DNA of 56,110 nt from Bacteroidales bacterium (GCA_021738505.1 JAIPBW010000011.1:1-56110); one strand, 5' to 3'. Shown: positions 17,953 through 28,187, counted from the first letter of the stretch. Made by a program: numbers and translations. Notes: generated by a model not told the origin, from the letters alone.

Positions 17953-18864
17953 TTAGCTTTTGAAGTCAGAGGTTTCTTCAATCTTCTTACTCAGCGGTTT
18001 AAATCCGCCACCTAAGATCTCATTTGCGTTGATAACAGTCAAAAATGCATTGCTGTCAATTTGGTAAATATAATCCTGTAAAATCGTTAGCTCACGACGG
18101 TTTACAACGGTGAATATGATAGTTTTATCTTTTCCCTGATACATTCCTTCACCACGGATAAAGGTGCCGCCCCGTTGTAAATCGTTGATGATTTTATCGC
18201 GAATTTCATTGGCATGATCCGAAACAATAAACAATGTTTTCTCATAGCTAACTCCTTCAAGAATGATATCAATGACCTTACCGGTGACAAAAATCGTTAT
18301 CCATGAGAATAACGGGATTTTCCAGTCCTGAAAAGCCAGCAAACCACCTAAAACAATAGCTGAATCAATGTAAATCAACAAATGACCTAAAGATTGTCCG
18401 GTGTAACGGTTCAAAACCATCGCAATAATGTCGGACCCTCCGGAAGTAGCTTTGGATTTAAAGATTAAACCCAAACCAGCGCCCAGTAACACTCCGCCGA
18501 AAATAGCGGTTAACAAACCTTCATTTTCAACCAGTTGCCTTCCTTCCCAGAAATAGTTCAAAAAGTCCACCCAAAATGCCGTGAGCAAAAACCCGACCAC
18601 GGTTTTCACTCCAAAACGCGGGCCTAAAATTTTGTATCCGATAATTGCTAAAGGGATATCAATAGCCAATGCTGTTAGTCCAATCGGAGTATCCAGCAAG
18701 TGGTGGAGAATAATAGCTACACCATAAGTCCCGCCGGGAGCAAGTTTGTAAGGTGAAATAAAGAAAACAAATCCGGATGCTAAAATTAATGTTCCGAGAG
18801 TAATAAGACTGTATGCACGGAACCATTCACGTGAAAATAACTTTTCTTTTGTAATAAATGCCAT
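17953..18864 (-). CDS. YitT family membrane protein (DUF161 + DUF2179)
   Basis: This 303-aa protein has about five to six membrane helices in its first 200 residues, with the YitT motifs GGTYGVAIILHH and KATSGGSDIIA. A soluble C-terminal DUF2179 domain follows (about 212-295, including RGGTFIRGEGMY and NANEILGGGFKPL). DUF2179 is a small alpha/beta domain suspected to bind a ligand. The family's transport or signalling role is not established. It is the only minus-strand gene between rseP and the outer-membrane gene, with no recognisable promoter box. Confidence 0.9.
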   Translation of the reverse strand: MAFITKEKLFSREWFRAYSLITLGTLILASGFVFFISPYKLAPGGTYGVAIILHHLLDTPIGLTALAIDIPLAIIGYKILGPRFGVKTVVGFLLTAFWVDFLNYFWEGRQLVENEGLLTAIFGGVLLGAGLGLIFKSKATSGGSDIIAMVLNRYTGQSLGHLLIYIDSAIVLGGLLAFQDWKIPLFSWITIFVTGKVIDIILEGVSYEKTLFIVSDHANEIRDKIINDLQRGGTFIRGEGMYQGKDKTIIFTVVNRRELTILQDYIYQIDSNAFLTVINANEILGGGFKPLSKKIEETSDFKS

Positions 18865-19426
18865 GTCCGTTATCTTTTGTGATTATTCAATTTACTGTTC
18901 ATTAAACCACCTGTGAACTGCTATTAAAAGCTGTTTCATTTATGGTGTCATTCAAACCGATTTCTTTGCTTTGATCTACCAAACTCCATCAGGCTGCAAT
19001 AATAGGTAAAATTCATTTTATTTTAGTCAGGGGTTGTTGAAAAACACAAATTAAATTGATAATGTATATTTCATGAGGTTTAATTGTCTATAAAGCAAAT
19101 TTTTAGCCTGAAACACATCATTTTTGCGTTAGCTGTGGCTCGTAGGCTCGAAGGAAAAAAAGGACAAACATCGCCGCCTTCTTTTTAGCACTACCGTTTT
19201 TTATCAAATACGTGTTCCTTTATTTCAAACTTGATTGTTAAATTTTTTCAGACCTTTGTGTTTTTAACTTAACCTGAATTATCTAAAACGAAATGAATCA
19301 TCCGGGTAAATGATTAACTTTTGCTATATCCGGCAATAATATGGAGAATCCTGCAATATTCTTGCGTTTTATCAAATGTTTGATAATTGCATTCATATCC
19401 ATATTATATTTATGCTCACAGAACTT
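18865..19426. other. Long intergenic region, YitT / outer-membrane protein
   Basis: There is no gene in this 562-base stretch between divergent starts. It is AT-rich, and I found no exact TAnnTTTG box in either direction. The only clear structure is a short palindrome at 19370-19385, near the downstream start. A moderately GC-richer stretch (about 19130-19200) has no coding potential I can see. Confidence 0.5.
19370..19385. promoter_or_regulatory. Palindrome, possible operator
   Basis: TATCAAATGTTTGATA has perfect 7-base arms around a TG centre, 41 bases before the chosen start of the outer-membrane protein gene. Its position and symmetry fit a dimeric regulator site. Chance cannot be excluded in AT-rich DNA. 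Confidence 0.35.
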
Positions 19427-22400
19427 ATGATGAGGATTACACTATCACATATCATTTTATTGCTTCTACTTTCGACAAGCATAGGATCCTTATCTGCCCA
19501 GCAGTTTTCCAATAAGCGTAATAAAAAGCTAACCATTGCATCCGATACAGTTTCTATTGACAGCCTGAGCATAATTCCCGGTTCCGTTAAACTGCATACA
19601 AAGGGCGTTCACTATAAAAATTACAAAATAGACCTACCGGCAAGTCTGTTTATTGTAACAAATCCGGATACATTTTTTCAGGATAAGGATACTGTTCATA
19701 TCGACATCAGCTACAAAGTCTTTCCTTATAATTTTAATAAACGCTGGAACTCTATATACAGTCGACAAGAAACAAAACATGTCCTAACAATTGACAAGAA
19801 TCAGAAAAAAGAGCTCCAAAACGAACTTTTTGACTTTGGCCAAATACAAAAATCCGGAGCTATATCACGAAGCTTTTCTGTCGGCAATCAACAAGGTGCA
19901 TCTTTGAATTCAAACCTGAACCTGCAGATGAATGGAGCCCTTACAAATGATATTAGCATACGTGCCGCTATCACTGATAATAACATACCTGTACAGCCCG
20001 AAGGCAACACAAAACAGATTCAGGAATTTGATAATGTGTTTATTGAGCTTCGGCAAAGAAGTAACAAACTAACAGTCGGGGATTTTGAACTCTCCCAGAC
20101 AAAAAACAGTTTTCTGAAATACAGGCAAAAAGTACAGGGAATAAAGGCTGAAACAGAATTCCGGATGGGAGAAAACAAAGAAAAAAACCTGGCAGTATCA
20201 GCAGGAGCAGCCTTATCAAAAGGAAAATATGCCCGGAATAAGATTAAAGGACTTGAAGGAAATCAGGGCCCTTACAAATTAAGAGGCAACAATAATGAAC
20301 GTTTTATCATTGTCCTGGCCGGTTCGGAATCGGTATATCTGGATGGAAAAAAACTTGAAAGAGGAGAAAACCGGGATTATGTGATCAACTATAATACAGC
20401 AGAAGTCACTTTTACTCCCAACAATATCATTACCAAAGACAGCCGTATTATTGTCGAATTTGAATATGCCGACCGGAATTATGCCCGTGCAGTATTTGCC
20501 ACAAAAGCAACCTATAAATCCGAAAAGTTGGAAGTTGACTTTGATTACTTTAATAACAGTGATTTGAAAAACCAACCTTTTGGCATGGAACTTAATGATA
20601 CCAGTAAAAGCATTTTGGCTAATGCAGGTGATAATCCTTTGGCTGCCCGCATGTCCGGTATTGATTCCGTTGCCTATACCTCTGACGAAATCCAATACAG
20701 GATGACAGATAGCCTCGGCTTTGATTCAGTGCTTGTATATTCCGTAGACCCCGACAGCGCTTATTACCGTGCTAAATTTACAAAAGTAGGCCAAAACAAC
20801 GGAAATTATATAAAGGCCCAAACAGCTGCAAACGGTAATGTGTATAAATGGGTAAAACCCGTCAACGGCATCCCCCAAGGAAATTATGCTCCCATAGAAA
20901 TCCTGATACCTCCGCGAAAAAAAGAAGTTTCCTCACTGTCGGCCACATATTCTGTAAGTAAAAAACTAAAAACCGGTTTTACGGCAAGTGCTTCAAATGA
21001 AGATTTAAATTTATTTTCAGAGCTGGACCAACAAGATAATAAAGGATTTGCCGGAGAAATGTGGATTGAACACTCAACAAATCCCAACATCTCAAATGAT
21101 ACATCCTCTGTAAATTGGAAAACCCAGGGCTCAGTCCGGTTTATAAATCAAAATTTCCAGGGTGTCAACAGATTTCGCAATGTAGAATTTGATCGCAACT
21201 GGAATCTGGAAGGTGAACAAAAAAACAATGAAATTCACAGTAAGGTGTCAACAGCTTTATCAAAAAAAGAGACAGGAAAGATTCAAATCAGACATGAATA
21301 CCTTCAACGAAAAAACAGCTTTGAAGGGCAGCGCTATTCGCTGAATGGCGACGTACAAAACAATGGATATTTCTTAACTTTTGATGGCAGCCTGTTGCAA
21401 AGTTCAAATTCCGGTTTAAACTCCCGTTTTTTGCGTCATAAAGTCAAGGCCGGAAAAGAATTCTCTAAAATAACCATTACCCTTGATGAAGACCGGGAAC
21501 ATAATACCTTTAAATTAATGCGGGACAGCATAACCTCGAGAAGCTATGCTTACCAAACATTCGGGGCAGAAGTGGCCTTGTCTGACACGAATAAATTTCA
21601 ATCTGTGATCCGTTACGAGACGCGACAAGACAAACTACCTTTGGGAGGAAGCTTGAAAAATACGTCAATTTCTGATGAGGCTTCGTTAGACCTGCTCTGG
21701 AAACCGAACAAAAATCACAAGCTCAACATGCGAATGGGATACAGGCAACTATCCGTTCAGGATACCATAAGTCCCGAAGAACCAGAAAAAAATTTAAATG
21801 CCAGGATCAATTATTCAGGCATATTTGCTGATGGCGCAATTACAAATCAGACGTTTTATCAAACCGGATCGGGGCTGGAAGTCGAAAAAGACTATACGTA
21901 TCTCGAAGTAAATCCCGGACAAGGTGTTTATCAGTGGACTGACTATAACAATAACAACGTGAAAGAAAAAGATGAATTTGAAATTGCACGGTTTCAAAAT
22001 AAAGCTAATTACATCCGGGTTTCTACTCCTACAGATGATTACTTCCGGGTTTATACCAATCAGTTCCGTCAAACCCTGAATATAAATCCGCTACGGATAT
22101 GGCGCAACAGCGACAACAACTGGAAAAAATTTGCGACAAAATTTTACAATCGCTTTAACTATCGCATCAACCATAAAAACCAATATGAAAATTATTTAAA
22201 AGCATACAACCCCTTTTCAACAGATGCCAATAACAACAAAGTCATTACATTAAACAAACAGCTGAAAAACACCTTTTACTTTCAGCGAAATCATGCCAAA
22301 TTCGGCATGCACTGGTCTTTCCGTCAAACAGAATCCAAAAATCTTTTGTCCAATGGTTCGGAGCAACAATTTTTAACCGACAACAGCATAAACATCCGGT

Positions 22401-22894
22401 GGAACTTTACCTCTACTCTTAGTTTGCTTACAGAAGGAAACACAGGTACAAAGGAAAGGAAATCCGAGTTTTTCTCTAATAAGGAATATGAAATTCACTT
22501 CTATGAGATTGAACCCACGCTTAGCTTTCGCCCTTCACAGAAGATCCGGATTAAAGGAATATTCCAATGGACATCCAAGGAAAACCGGCTGGCTTCGGAT
22601 GTAACAGCGACCATCAAAAAATACAGCTTTAACATCCGGCTAGCAAGTATAGATAAAGGTGACTTGCAAGCAACCATTGATTATTTAAACATAAAATATC
22701 CGGGCGAAGAACATAGTAATCTGGGCTATGAAATGCTGAACGGCTTTAACGACGGAAACAATTTTCAATGGAACATTAGTTATCAACGAAAAGTTTTGGA
22801 ATATCTACAGATGAACCTTCAATATGAAGGCAGAAAATTGCCCGGCGCGAAAACAGTTCACACCGGGCGATTACAGCTTAGAGCTTATTTTTAA
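19427..22894 (+). CDS. Putative outer-membrane beta-barrel protein, unknown function
   Basis: I use the ATG at 19427 (1155 aa), because the signal peptide (about residues 1-24, ending SLSA) begins there; the frame is open to an upstream ATG at 19376. The mature protein has a short N-terminal domain, then a region with ISRSFSVGNQQG and AITDNNIPVQPEGNT (about 150-200) and VYLDGKKLERGENRDYVI (about 310). A long stretch of alternating polar/hydrophobic strands rich in Asn, Lys, Tyr and Arg follows to the end (RLQLRAYF). The aromatic C-terminus and strand pattern suggest a large outer-membrane barrel. Parts recall segments of T9SS SprA-type proteins, but only from memory. The function is unknown. 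Confidence 0.7.
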   Translation: MMRITLSHIILLLLLSTSIGSLSAQQFSNKRNKKLTIASDTVSIDSLSIIPGSVKLHTKGVHYKNYKIDLPASLFIVTNPDTFFQDKDTVHIDISYKVFPYNFNKRWNSIYSRQETKHVLTIDKNQKKELQNELFDFGQIQKSGAISRSFSVGNQQGASLNSNLNLQMNGALTNDISIRAAITDNNIPVQPEGNTKQIQEFDNVFIELRQRSNKLTVGDFELSQTKNSFLKYRQKVQGIKAETEFRMGENKEKNLAVSAGAALSKGKYARNKIKGLEGNQGPYKLRGNNNERFIIVLAGSESVYLDGKKLERGENRDYVINYNTAEVTFTPNNIITKDSRIIVEFEYADRNYARAVFATKATYKSEKLEVDFDYFNNSDLKNQPFGMELNDTSKSILANAGDNPLAARMSGIDSVAYTSDEIQYRMTDSLGFDSVLVYSVDPDSAYYRAKFTKVGQNNGNYIKAQTAANGNVYKWVKPVNGIPQGNYAPIEILIPPRKKEVSSLSATYSVSKKLKTGFTASASNEDLNLFSELDQQDNKGFAGEMWIEHSTNPNISNDTSSVNWKTQGSVRFINQNFQGVNRFRNVEFDRNWNLEGEQKNNEIHSKVSTALSKKETGKIQIRHEYLQRKNSFEGQRYSLNGDVQNNGYFLTFDGSLLQSSNSGLNSRFLRHKVKAGKEFSKITITLDEDREHNTFKLMRDSITSRSYAYQTFGAEVALSDTNKFQSVIRYETRQDKLPLGGSLKNTSISDEASLDLLWKPNKNHKLNMRMGYRQLSVQDTISPEEPEKNLNARINYSGIFADGAITNQTFYQTGSGLEVEKDYTYLEVNPGQGVYQWTDYNNNNVKEKDEFEIARFQNKANYIRVSTPTDDYFRVYTNQFRQTLNINPLRIWRNSDNNWKKFATKFYNRFNYRINHKNQYENYLKAYNPFSTDANNNKVITLNKQLKNTFYFQRNHAKFGMHWSFRQTESKNLLSNGSEQQFLTDNSINIRWNFTSTLSLLTEGNTGTKERKSEFFSNKEYEIHFYEIEPTLSFRPSQKIRIKGIFQWTSKENRLASDVTATIKKYSFNIRLASIDKGDLQATIDYLNIKYPGEEHSNLGYEMLNGFNDGNNFQWNISYQRKVLEYLQMNLQYEGRKLPGAKTVHTGRLQLRAYF

Positions 22895-22939
22895 TTTAGC
22901 TTATCAGAGAATAAACACTTTACTCCCGATGATAAGTAA

Positions 22940-22967
22940 TGTTGCTTTTTTCAATTCAAAAGCAGCA
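22940..22967. terminator. Hairpin between convergent genes
   Basis: Arms 22940-22949 and 22958-22967 pair over 10 positions (one G-U) around an 8-base loop, in the 78-base gap where the outer-membrane gene and the coiled-coil gene converge. U-tracts are poor on both strands, so this is a weak candidate for a shared terminator. Confidence 0.4.
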
Positions 22968-22972
22968 AGTCA

Positions 22973-23890
22973 TTAATCCAGTTTCATGTTTGACTGGCCT
23001 ACTTCCTGCCCGTCGATGAATATTCCGACATGATAGGTTCCTTCCATCACTTCCTTCACATTTTCATCTTTCTCCCAATAGAGGCAATGATCTTGCTTTT
23101 CATTCTGGTAATCAATTGTTTTCTTTAAGGAATATTGCATTTTTTCCTCATTATACATAAAGAAATCATCATTTCTTTTGTAAAGGATCTTATTATCAGG
23201 TCGGGCAATACGGATATAGATGGTTCTTTCTCCCGGTTCCGCCAAAAGATTCTCGCTTACGGTAAAACAAATCTTAATTTTGTCCAGCCTGCGTGCTTTA
23301 TCTGTAATCTTTTCTTTGTCGCCGGTCCATCCTCCCATGTGAATTGCGTCTACGTTAATATTATAGGCTTTTAACATGGCTCCCATATCTACTTTCTTTT
23401 CCAGCTCTTCTTTTTGCTCAGCTACCTGCTCTTTTTCCTTTCGGGAAACCTCAAACTTCTGTCTAATATCTTTATTTTCTTCTTTAAGTTGTCGGTTCAC
23501 AGTAAATAAGGAGTCTATCTGTTCTACATAACGTTTATGTGAATTCCGTAAATACTCCAGTTTTCTCTTAATCCTGTTATAATCTGCCTGGCGTGCGATC
23601 AGACGCTCAATTTCTTCAGCTTTTGCTTCAATAACGGAGTCTTTTTGTGTTAGCTTCTCAGATACTTCACTATACTCACTTTTTACTTGTTCATGTTGTT
23701 GCATGAGAGCATTAAGTTCACTTTGAAGTTTAGAAGTTTCTGTTTCCTTTTCCACAATCACAGTCTCCACGCGCGTCTTAGTTTGAAAAAGTTGCCAGCC
23801 CAGAAAAACGATCGCCAGGATCAAAACGACAATAATTATACGGTATGTGGTTTCTTTTTTCTTAAAATCAGGTGTTTTTTGTTCTGCCAT
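22973..23890 (-). CDS. Membrane-anchored coiled-coil protein, unknown function
   Basis: I chose the ATG at 23890 (305 aa, MAEQKTPD); the frame extends two codons further only with a TTG. One N-terminal membrane helix (about residues 17-36) is followed by a long Glu/Lys-rich coiled coil (about 40-178). A compact C-terminal domain (about 180-305) of beta character follows, with GERTIYIRIARPDNKILY and GTYHVGIFIDGQEVG. The topology places the coil and the C-terminal domain in the periplasm. I recognise no named family. A -7 box lies 37 bases upstream. Confidence 0.75.
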   Translation of the reverse strand: MAEQKTPDFKKKETTYRIIIVVLILAIVFLGWQLFQTKTRVETVIVEKETETSKLQSELNALMQQHEQVKSEYSEVSEKLTQKDSVIEAKAEEIERLIARQADYNRIKRKLEYLRNSHKRYVEQIDSLFTVNRQLKEENKDIRQKFEVSRKEKEQVAEQKEELEKKVDMGAMLKAYNINVDAIHMGGWTGDKEKITDKARRLDKIKICFTVSENLLAEPGERTIYIRIARPDNKILYKRNDDFFMYNEEKMQYSLKKTIDYQNEKQDHCLYWEKDENVKEVMEGTYHVGIFIDGQEVGQSNMKLD

Positions 23891-23926
23891 GGTCAAAAAA
23901 ATTGAAATTTTATTTCTTTATGTGTG

Positions 23927-23934
23927 CAAAAATA
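23927..23934 (-). promoter_or_regulatory. -7 promoter box of the coiled-coil protein gene
   Basis: The minus strand reads TATTTTTG, an exact TAnnTTTG match, giving a predicted leader of about 30 bases. Confidence 0.5.
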
Positions 23935-23997
23935 TTTATTTTTAAATATGAAAACGCATTCTCTAACAAATTATTCCTTAAAGTAATTATTAGTTTT

Positions 23998-24711
23998 ATG
24001 AGCCTAATATCACGTGTGTCCGAACCAATTACAGATCTCTTCAGGCTGGTATTTCCGGTATATTGCGAAAACTGCGGAGAAACCTTACACAAAGGCGAAG
24101 AATGCCTTTGTTCTTTCTGTGAATATCAGCTTCCGCAAACCCATTTTCACCTCCAAACGGACAACCCTGTAGAAACTATTTTCTGGGGACGGATACCCGT
24201 TTTCGCTGCTGCTACATTTTTACATTACCAAAAAGGTGAAATGGTACAGCAATTAATCCATCAGCTTAAATATCATGGCAAAGGACATATTGGTGTTTAT
24301 CTGGGCCGGCTATTCGGCCAGCAGCTCATGCAATCACAGCGTTTTAATGATGTCAATGTCATTATCCCTGTTCCATTGCACTGGAAAAAGAAAAAATTAA
24401 GGGGATATAACCAAAGTGAAAAGATAGCCGAAGGCCTGGAAAAAAGTATGAATGCTGTGAAAGATACCCAAAGCTTGCTGCGTGTTACACATTCGTCAAC
24501 ACAAACTAAAAAAACAAGATATGAACGCTGGGAAAACGTGAAATCCATTTTTCAACTTAGCCCGGAATCTTCGAAATTGGAAAATCAGCATGTCCTTTTG
24601 GTAGATGATGTTATAACAACCGGCTCCACGATCGAGAGTTGCTTTTTGAAACTTACTGAAATAAACGGCATCCGGATTAGTATTGTTTCGCTGGCTTGTC
24701 CTTCGATTTAA
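23998..24711 (+). CDS. ComF family phosphoribosyltransferase-like protein
   Basis: ComF-type proteins are needed for DNA uptake in naturally competent bacteria and have a type I phosphoribosyltransferase fold. The best start is ATG 23998 (237 aa, MSLISRVSEP); the longer open frame from 23872 adds an unrelated segment overlapping the divergent gene. The N-terminus has a zinc-binding set C23, C26, C38 and C41, with an extra C36. The C-terminal PRPP loop is DDVITTG (residues 203-209). The gene is not next to other competence genes, and the enzymatic role of the family is uncertain. Confidence 0.88.
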   Translation: MSLISRVSEPITDLFRLVFPVYCENCGETLHKGEECLCSFCEYQLPQTHFHLQTDNPVETIFWGRIPVFAAATFLHYQKGEMVQQLIHQLKYHGKGHIGVYLGRLFGQQLMQSQRFNDVNVIIPVPLHWKKKKLRGYNQSEKIAEGLEKSMNAVKDTQSLLRVTHSSTQTKKTRYERWENVKSIFQLSPESSKLENQHVLLVDDVITTGSTIESCFLKLTEINGIRISIVSLACPSI

Positions 24712-24741
24712 TATCTTACACAAGCTATTTTCTGTTAACCA

Positions 24742-27700
24742 TTAATTCAATTTCCCACCCAAAACTGTTGTCGTTTTATACTTTTCCAGATTCCCGTCCG
24801 CATCAAACACTTCCAGATAGATCAGATAAATCCCTACCGGTGCTTTACCGGCATCATTGGATCGTCCGTCCCAGATAAATGATCCTTCTTTTTCCATAAG
24901 CACATTGTTTTTTAGCTCACAAACTTTTCTGCCATTCCGGTCATAAATCCTGAGGCTTCCCGTATATCCGGGTTTATCCATTTTGTAATTGATAATCAAC
25001 ACATCACGCTTCCCGTCTCCATTAGGGGAAAACATTTCATATTCCGTATCAACTTCACCTGACTGCTGCTCACCTATTTTATTATGTTGGCTATTCATAA
25101 ATCCGGGCGTAGCAAAACCGGCTGTTTCGGCAGCAGAGGTCCAGTTTTCGTTCATAACGGAAGATAGATCAGGACTGACTCGTTCTAAGGATATTCCTTT
25201 CGTTTCTTTGATCAATGGATTATGCATGTTTTCGGAATACTTCATAGAGTCCACTATCGTTCCGCTTGCGCTGTTCTGCAACATTAATATACCATTATCT
25301 GACACAAGTGCGGGAAACCCTTCTTTTTCATAAATATTTTTGCCTATTGATCGTTTATAATGAGCATTCAAAGCTCTCTCTTCTTTTGTAAAACAGCGAA
25401 TATCGCCATCAAAAAGAATTCTGTTCTCTTGATCCAGGGCCAGTTCATCGATATCGGAATAATCATCCACATCCATATAAACAAGATTCTGATTATAAAG
25501 ATAAACCGGCTTTCCACTGGCATTAACAATCTCTACGAAATCACCGGTTTGATCCGGCTCATGAAATAAAACTTCGTTAATAAGAATATCTCCTGCTTTC
25601 GGAACAGCAGGAAGGGCTAATGGAAGGTTTGTTTCCTCCAGACGGTTTCCGGCACAATCTGTAACACTATCATAAACAATCAAGTTGTAAACCGTATCAG
25701 GCTTCAACATATCAGGTAACACAATTTGCAACCGATTATAAGCCGGCTCTAATAATGTCGCATCCAATACCTGTCCCATTCCTTCAACTTCAAATTTGTC
25801 TGATGCCGGCAAATTATCCGGATCAATTGTTTCACTTAATTCAATTACATACAATGAGGGATTCACATACATCGTACTGATATATTCCGGCACCTTTTGA
25901 TCTGGGTTTGCCGAAGCAACAGAATTATCTTTCCCGGGGGTTCCTCCTTTGGGATTTTTGGAAGCCCGCCAGTTATCATAACCCACACAGGGGAATTCTT
26001 TATCTACCATTTCCATAGACCATCCCCCGGTATTTTTTTTAAAATCATTGTGATACCAATTGCCGGAATATTCCACGTGGGTGATAACACGATTCAAAGA
26101 GTCGGTTAATAACAATTCGGATCCGGAGTTGGGTAGCAACATACTGCTGATCGTGGCCACATCACCGAAATGCTGAAGTTCCGGATAATCAGGCTCTGCA
26201 CATAGAATTAAAAAGCTATCAGGTAAAATGACATGTGAAGATAATTCTTTGGGGCTATAACCACTATAACTGAATTTCCAGTTTTTTAAATTGATTGGGA
26301 ACTCTGAACGGTTATAAAACTCTATATATTCTGCATCGGGCAGATCTGTGGAAACAGAAGGATCCGCCATGATTTCGGTAATGATAATATCGTGAAAACC
26401 CGCTTCATACAGTGCAAATTGAAAAGTTAAACCATAAGCTGCATTCCCGGCGCAATCGGTGACTGTATCTTCAACCGTTATTTCATACAAAACTTCAGAT
26501 TGTATTTTTGTTGGTAATTTCAAAAGCACCGAATAATAAAAAGGAGCTTTAGCATTTGTATTCTGAATGGCTCCAACACCATTGTTTACTGTAAATGATG
26601 CTGTTTTTATACTTACGGAATCCATGATTTCAGAAAAATTCAGCAACAATTGTGTTGAGTCTTTGATAATAACATTATCGATTTGTGGTGGTTCTATGTC
26701 TGGGTTTGGCGTGTTTATGGAATTAACAGTTCCCGGAGTTCCTCCGTTTAAATTGTCAGCGGCCATCCAGTTTGAAACGCCACCACAGGCATTTGAAGGG
26801 TCCATCTGCTCCAGCGACCAACCACCATCTTCCTTTTGGTCATCTTTATACCAGGTATCTGAATAATCCACCAGATGAATAATCTGTCCGTCATCATTTT
26901 TCAAAACCAATGTTGCTCCGCTGTTGGTCAGTTGCAGGGATGTAAAATCCACTACAGCGCCATAAGGCGTAAATAACTGACGATCGTCATCGTCACAAAG
27001 GAGGAGAAAAGAATCGGGCTGAATCGTAACGGATGACAACGATTTTTCGGCATCTCCCACTTGTATGCTCCAATCATTAAGACTCACCGGATAAGTACTT
27101 TGATTATACAGTTCAATGTATTCTGCCCCGGGTAAACCAACCTGTGGTGTGGGGTCAGCCATGATTTCATCGATTACTACATCTCCATGTCTCACCTGAT
27201 AGTAAGTGAAATTATGAGACTCCTGCATACTGTTTCCGGCCAGGTCCTTTACGTTTTGGATCCCCAATTGATATTGCTGGGTTGAATTAAAAGAATTCGC
27301 AAAAGCTAAATTTATCTTTTTCGTATTCATTGCATCCTGCACTGCATTAACAGGATTTCCGATCCCCTTGTCAACAAAATAATTATTCGTGTTTTCAGCT
27401 GATGCCTGGGTCACCGGTTCGGAATATTCAACGGCAACTTCATTCTTATTCAACACTGTTAATGAGGTAATTGCCGGAGGTGTCGTGTCAGGTGTATAGT
27501 GTTGAACACTTATGTCATCGAAATAAAATTTATCGCTGTTAGACATCGTATAGTTACATGAAAAGCCAAAATATGATGTTGAAGACCAGGTGTCATCAAA
27601 TCCTGTAGCTTCTAACTGGAAATTATTTCCACCTGCCGGATCTGCAAGGATATCCCAGTTCCCGTTGCTATTGAGGATTACACGCAGTCGCATTTCAAAA

Positions 27701-28140
27701 GATCCTGCAATTAATCCATCTGTACCCCGGCAGACAGAGGTTGTGCTGTTTCCATCCTGACGAAAGAGTTCAACGGCATCATTAGCCCCGGATTCTCCCA
27801 ACTGCAAAAAGTAACCGTTCACAGCTCCCGATTCAATATCCTGTTGATCACTGACAAGGTAAACCCGGCAATTGTTATTTGCTGAAGGCGAAAAAGAAAG
27901 TTTTATCCAGAAATCCCATTGAACACTATCACCAATAGTATTAGATGTCACCAAATAAGATTCTCCCGCGCCTGAGGCACTCAACTGAAGTTGGCTGGTA
28001 GTATTTACGTTGAAATCAGCTACATCTCCGCTCCAGGAAGGATTTGATGTAAAATCACCATCTGAGAAATCATCGGATATTTGCGGATAAGCTTTGAAAA
28101 GGAGAAGAAAACATACGCTTATCAAAAGAAACTTTTTCAT
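24742..28140 (-). CDS. Secreted multidomain protein with three lamin-tail domains
   Basis: From ATG 28140 it is 1132 aa with a signal peptide (1-20). Domains in order: a jelly-roll/laminin-G-like N-terminus (about 22-215); three Ig-like modules (about 218-315, 484-580, 745-845); lamin-tail domains (about 318-470, 584-738, 850-1015), the first two with EIMADP and AEYIE; and a C-terminal FlgD/gliding-type Ig domain (about 1034-1132) starting FSPNGDGKRD and ending with a PVGIYLIYLE strand and a short basic tail. That end resembles T9SS cargo domains, so export to the cell surface via the PorW-dependent system is inferred. The ligand is unknown. Confidence 0.85.
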   Translation of the reverse strand: MKKFLLISVCFLLLFKAYPQISDDFSDGDFTSNPSWSGDVADFNVNTTSQLQLSASGAGESYLVTSNTIGDSVQWDFWIKLSFSPSANNNCRVYLVSDQQDIESGAVNGYFLQLGESGANDAVELFRQDGNSTTSVCRGTDGLIAGSFEMRLRVILNSNGNWDILADPAGGNNFQLEATGFDDTWSSTSYFGFSCNYTMSNSDKFYFDDISVQHYTPDTTPPAITSLTVLNKNEVAVEYSEPVTQASAENTNNYFVDKGIGNPVNAVQDAMNTKKINLAFANSFNSTQQYQLGIQNVKDLAGNSMQESHNFTYYQVRHGDVVIDEIMADPTPQVGLPGAEYIELYNQSTYPVSLNDWSIQVGDAEKSLSSVTIQPDSFLLLCDDDDRQLFTPYGAVVDFTSLQLTNSGATLVLKNDDGQIIHLVDYSDTWYKDDQKEDGGWSLEQMDPSNACGGVSNWMAADNLNGGTPGTVNSINTPNPDIEPPQIDNVIIKDSTQLLLNFSEIMDSVSIKTASFTVNNGVGAIQNTNAKAPFYYSVLLKLPTKIQSEVLYEITVEDTVTDCAGNAAYGLTFQFALYEAGFHDIIITEIMADPSVSTDLPDAEYIEFYNRSEFPINLKNWKFSYSGYSPKELSSHVILPDSFLILCAEPDYPELQHFGDVATISSMLLPNSGSELLLTDSLNRVITHVEYSGNWYHNDFKKNTGGWSMEMVDKEFPCVGYDNWRASKNPKGGTPGKDNSVASANPDQKVPEYISTMYVNPSLYVIELSETIDPDNLPASDKFEVEGMGQVLDATLLEPAYNRLQIVLPDMLKPDTVYNLIVYDSVTDCAGNRLEETNLPLALPAVPKAGDILINEVLFHEPDQTGDFVEIVNASGKPVYLYNQNLVYMDVDDYSDIDELALDQENRILFDGDIRCFTKEERALNAHYKRSIGKNIYEKEGFPALVSDNGILMLQNSASGTIVDSMKYSENMHNPLIKETKGISLERVSPDLSSVMNENWTSAAETAGFATPGFMNSQHNKIGEQQSGEVDTEYEMFSPNGDGKRDVLIINYKMDKPGYTGSLRIYDRNGRKVCELKNNVLMEKEGSFIWDGRSNDAGKAPVGIYLIYLEVFDADGNLEKYKTTTVLGGKLN

Positions 28141-28179
28141 AAGATTAGTTATAAACAATTAATAACTCTATGAAAATAC

Positions 28180-28187
28180 TAAATTTG
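28180..28187 (+). promoter_or_regulatory. -7 promoter box upstream of asd
   Basis: TAAATTTG matches TAnnTTTG, 120 bases before the asd ATG. The match is only moderately informative in AT-rich DNA. Confidence 0.35.
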
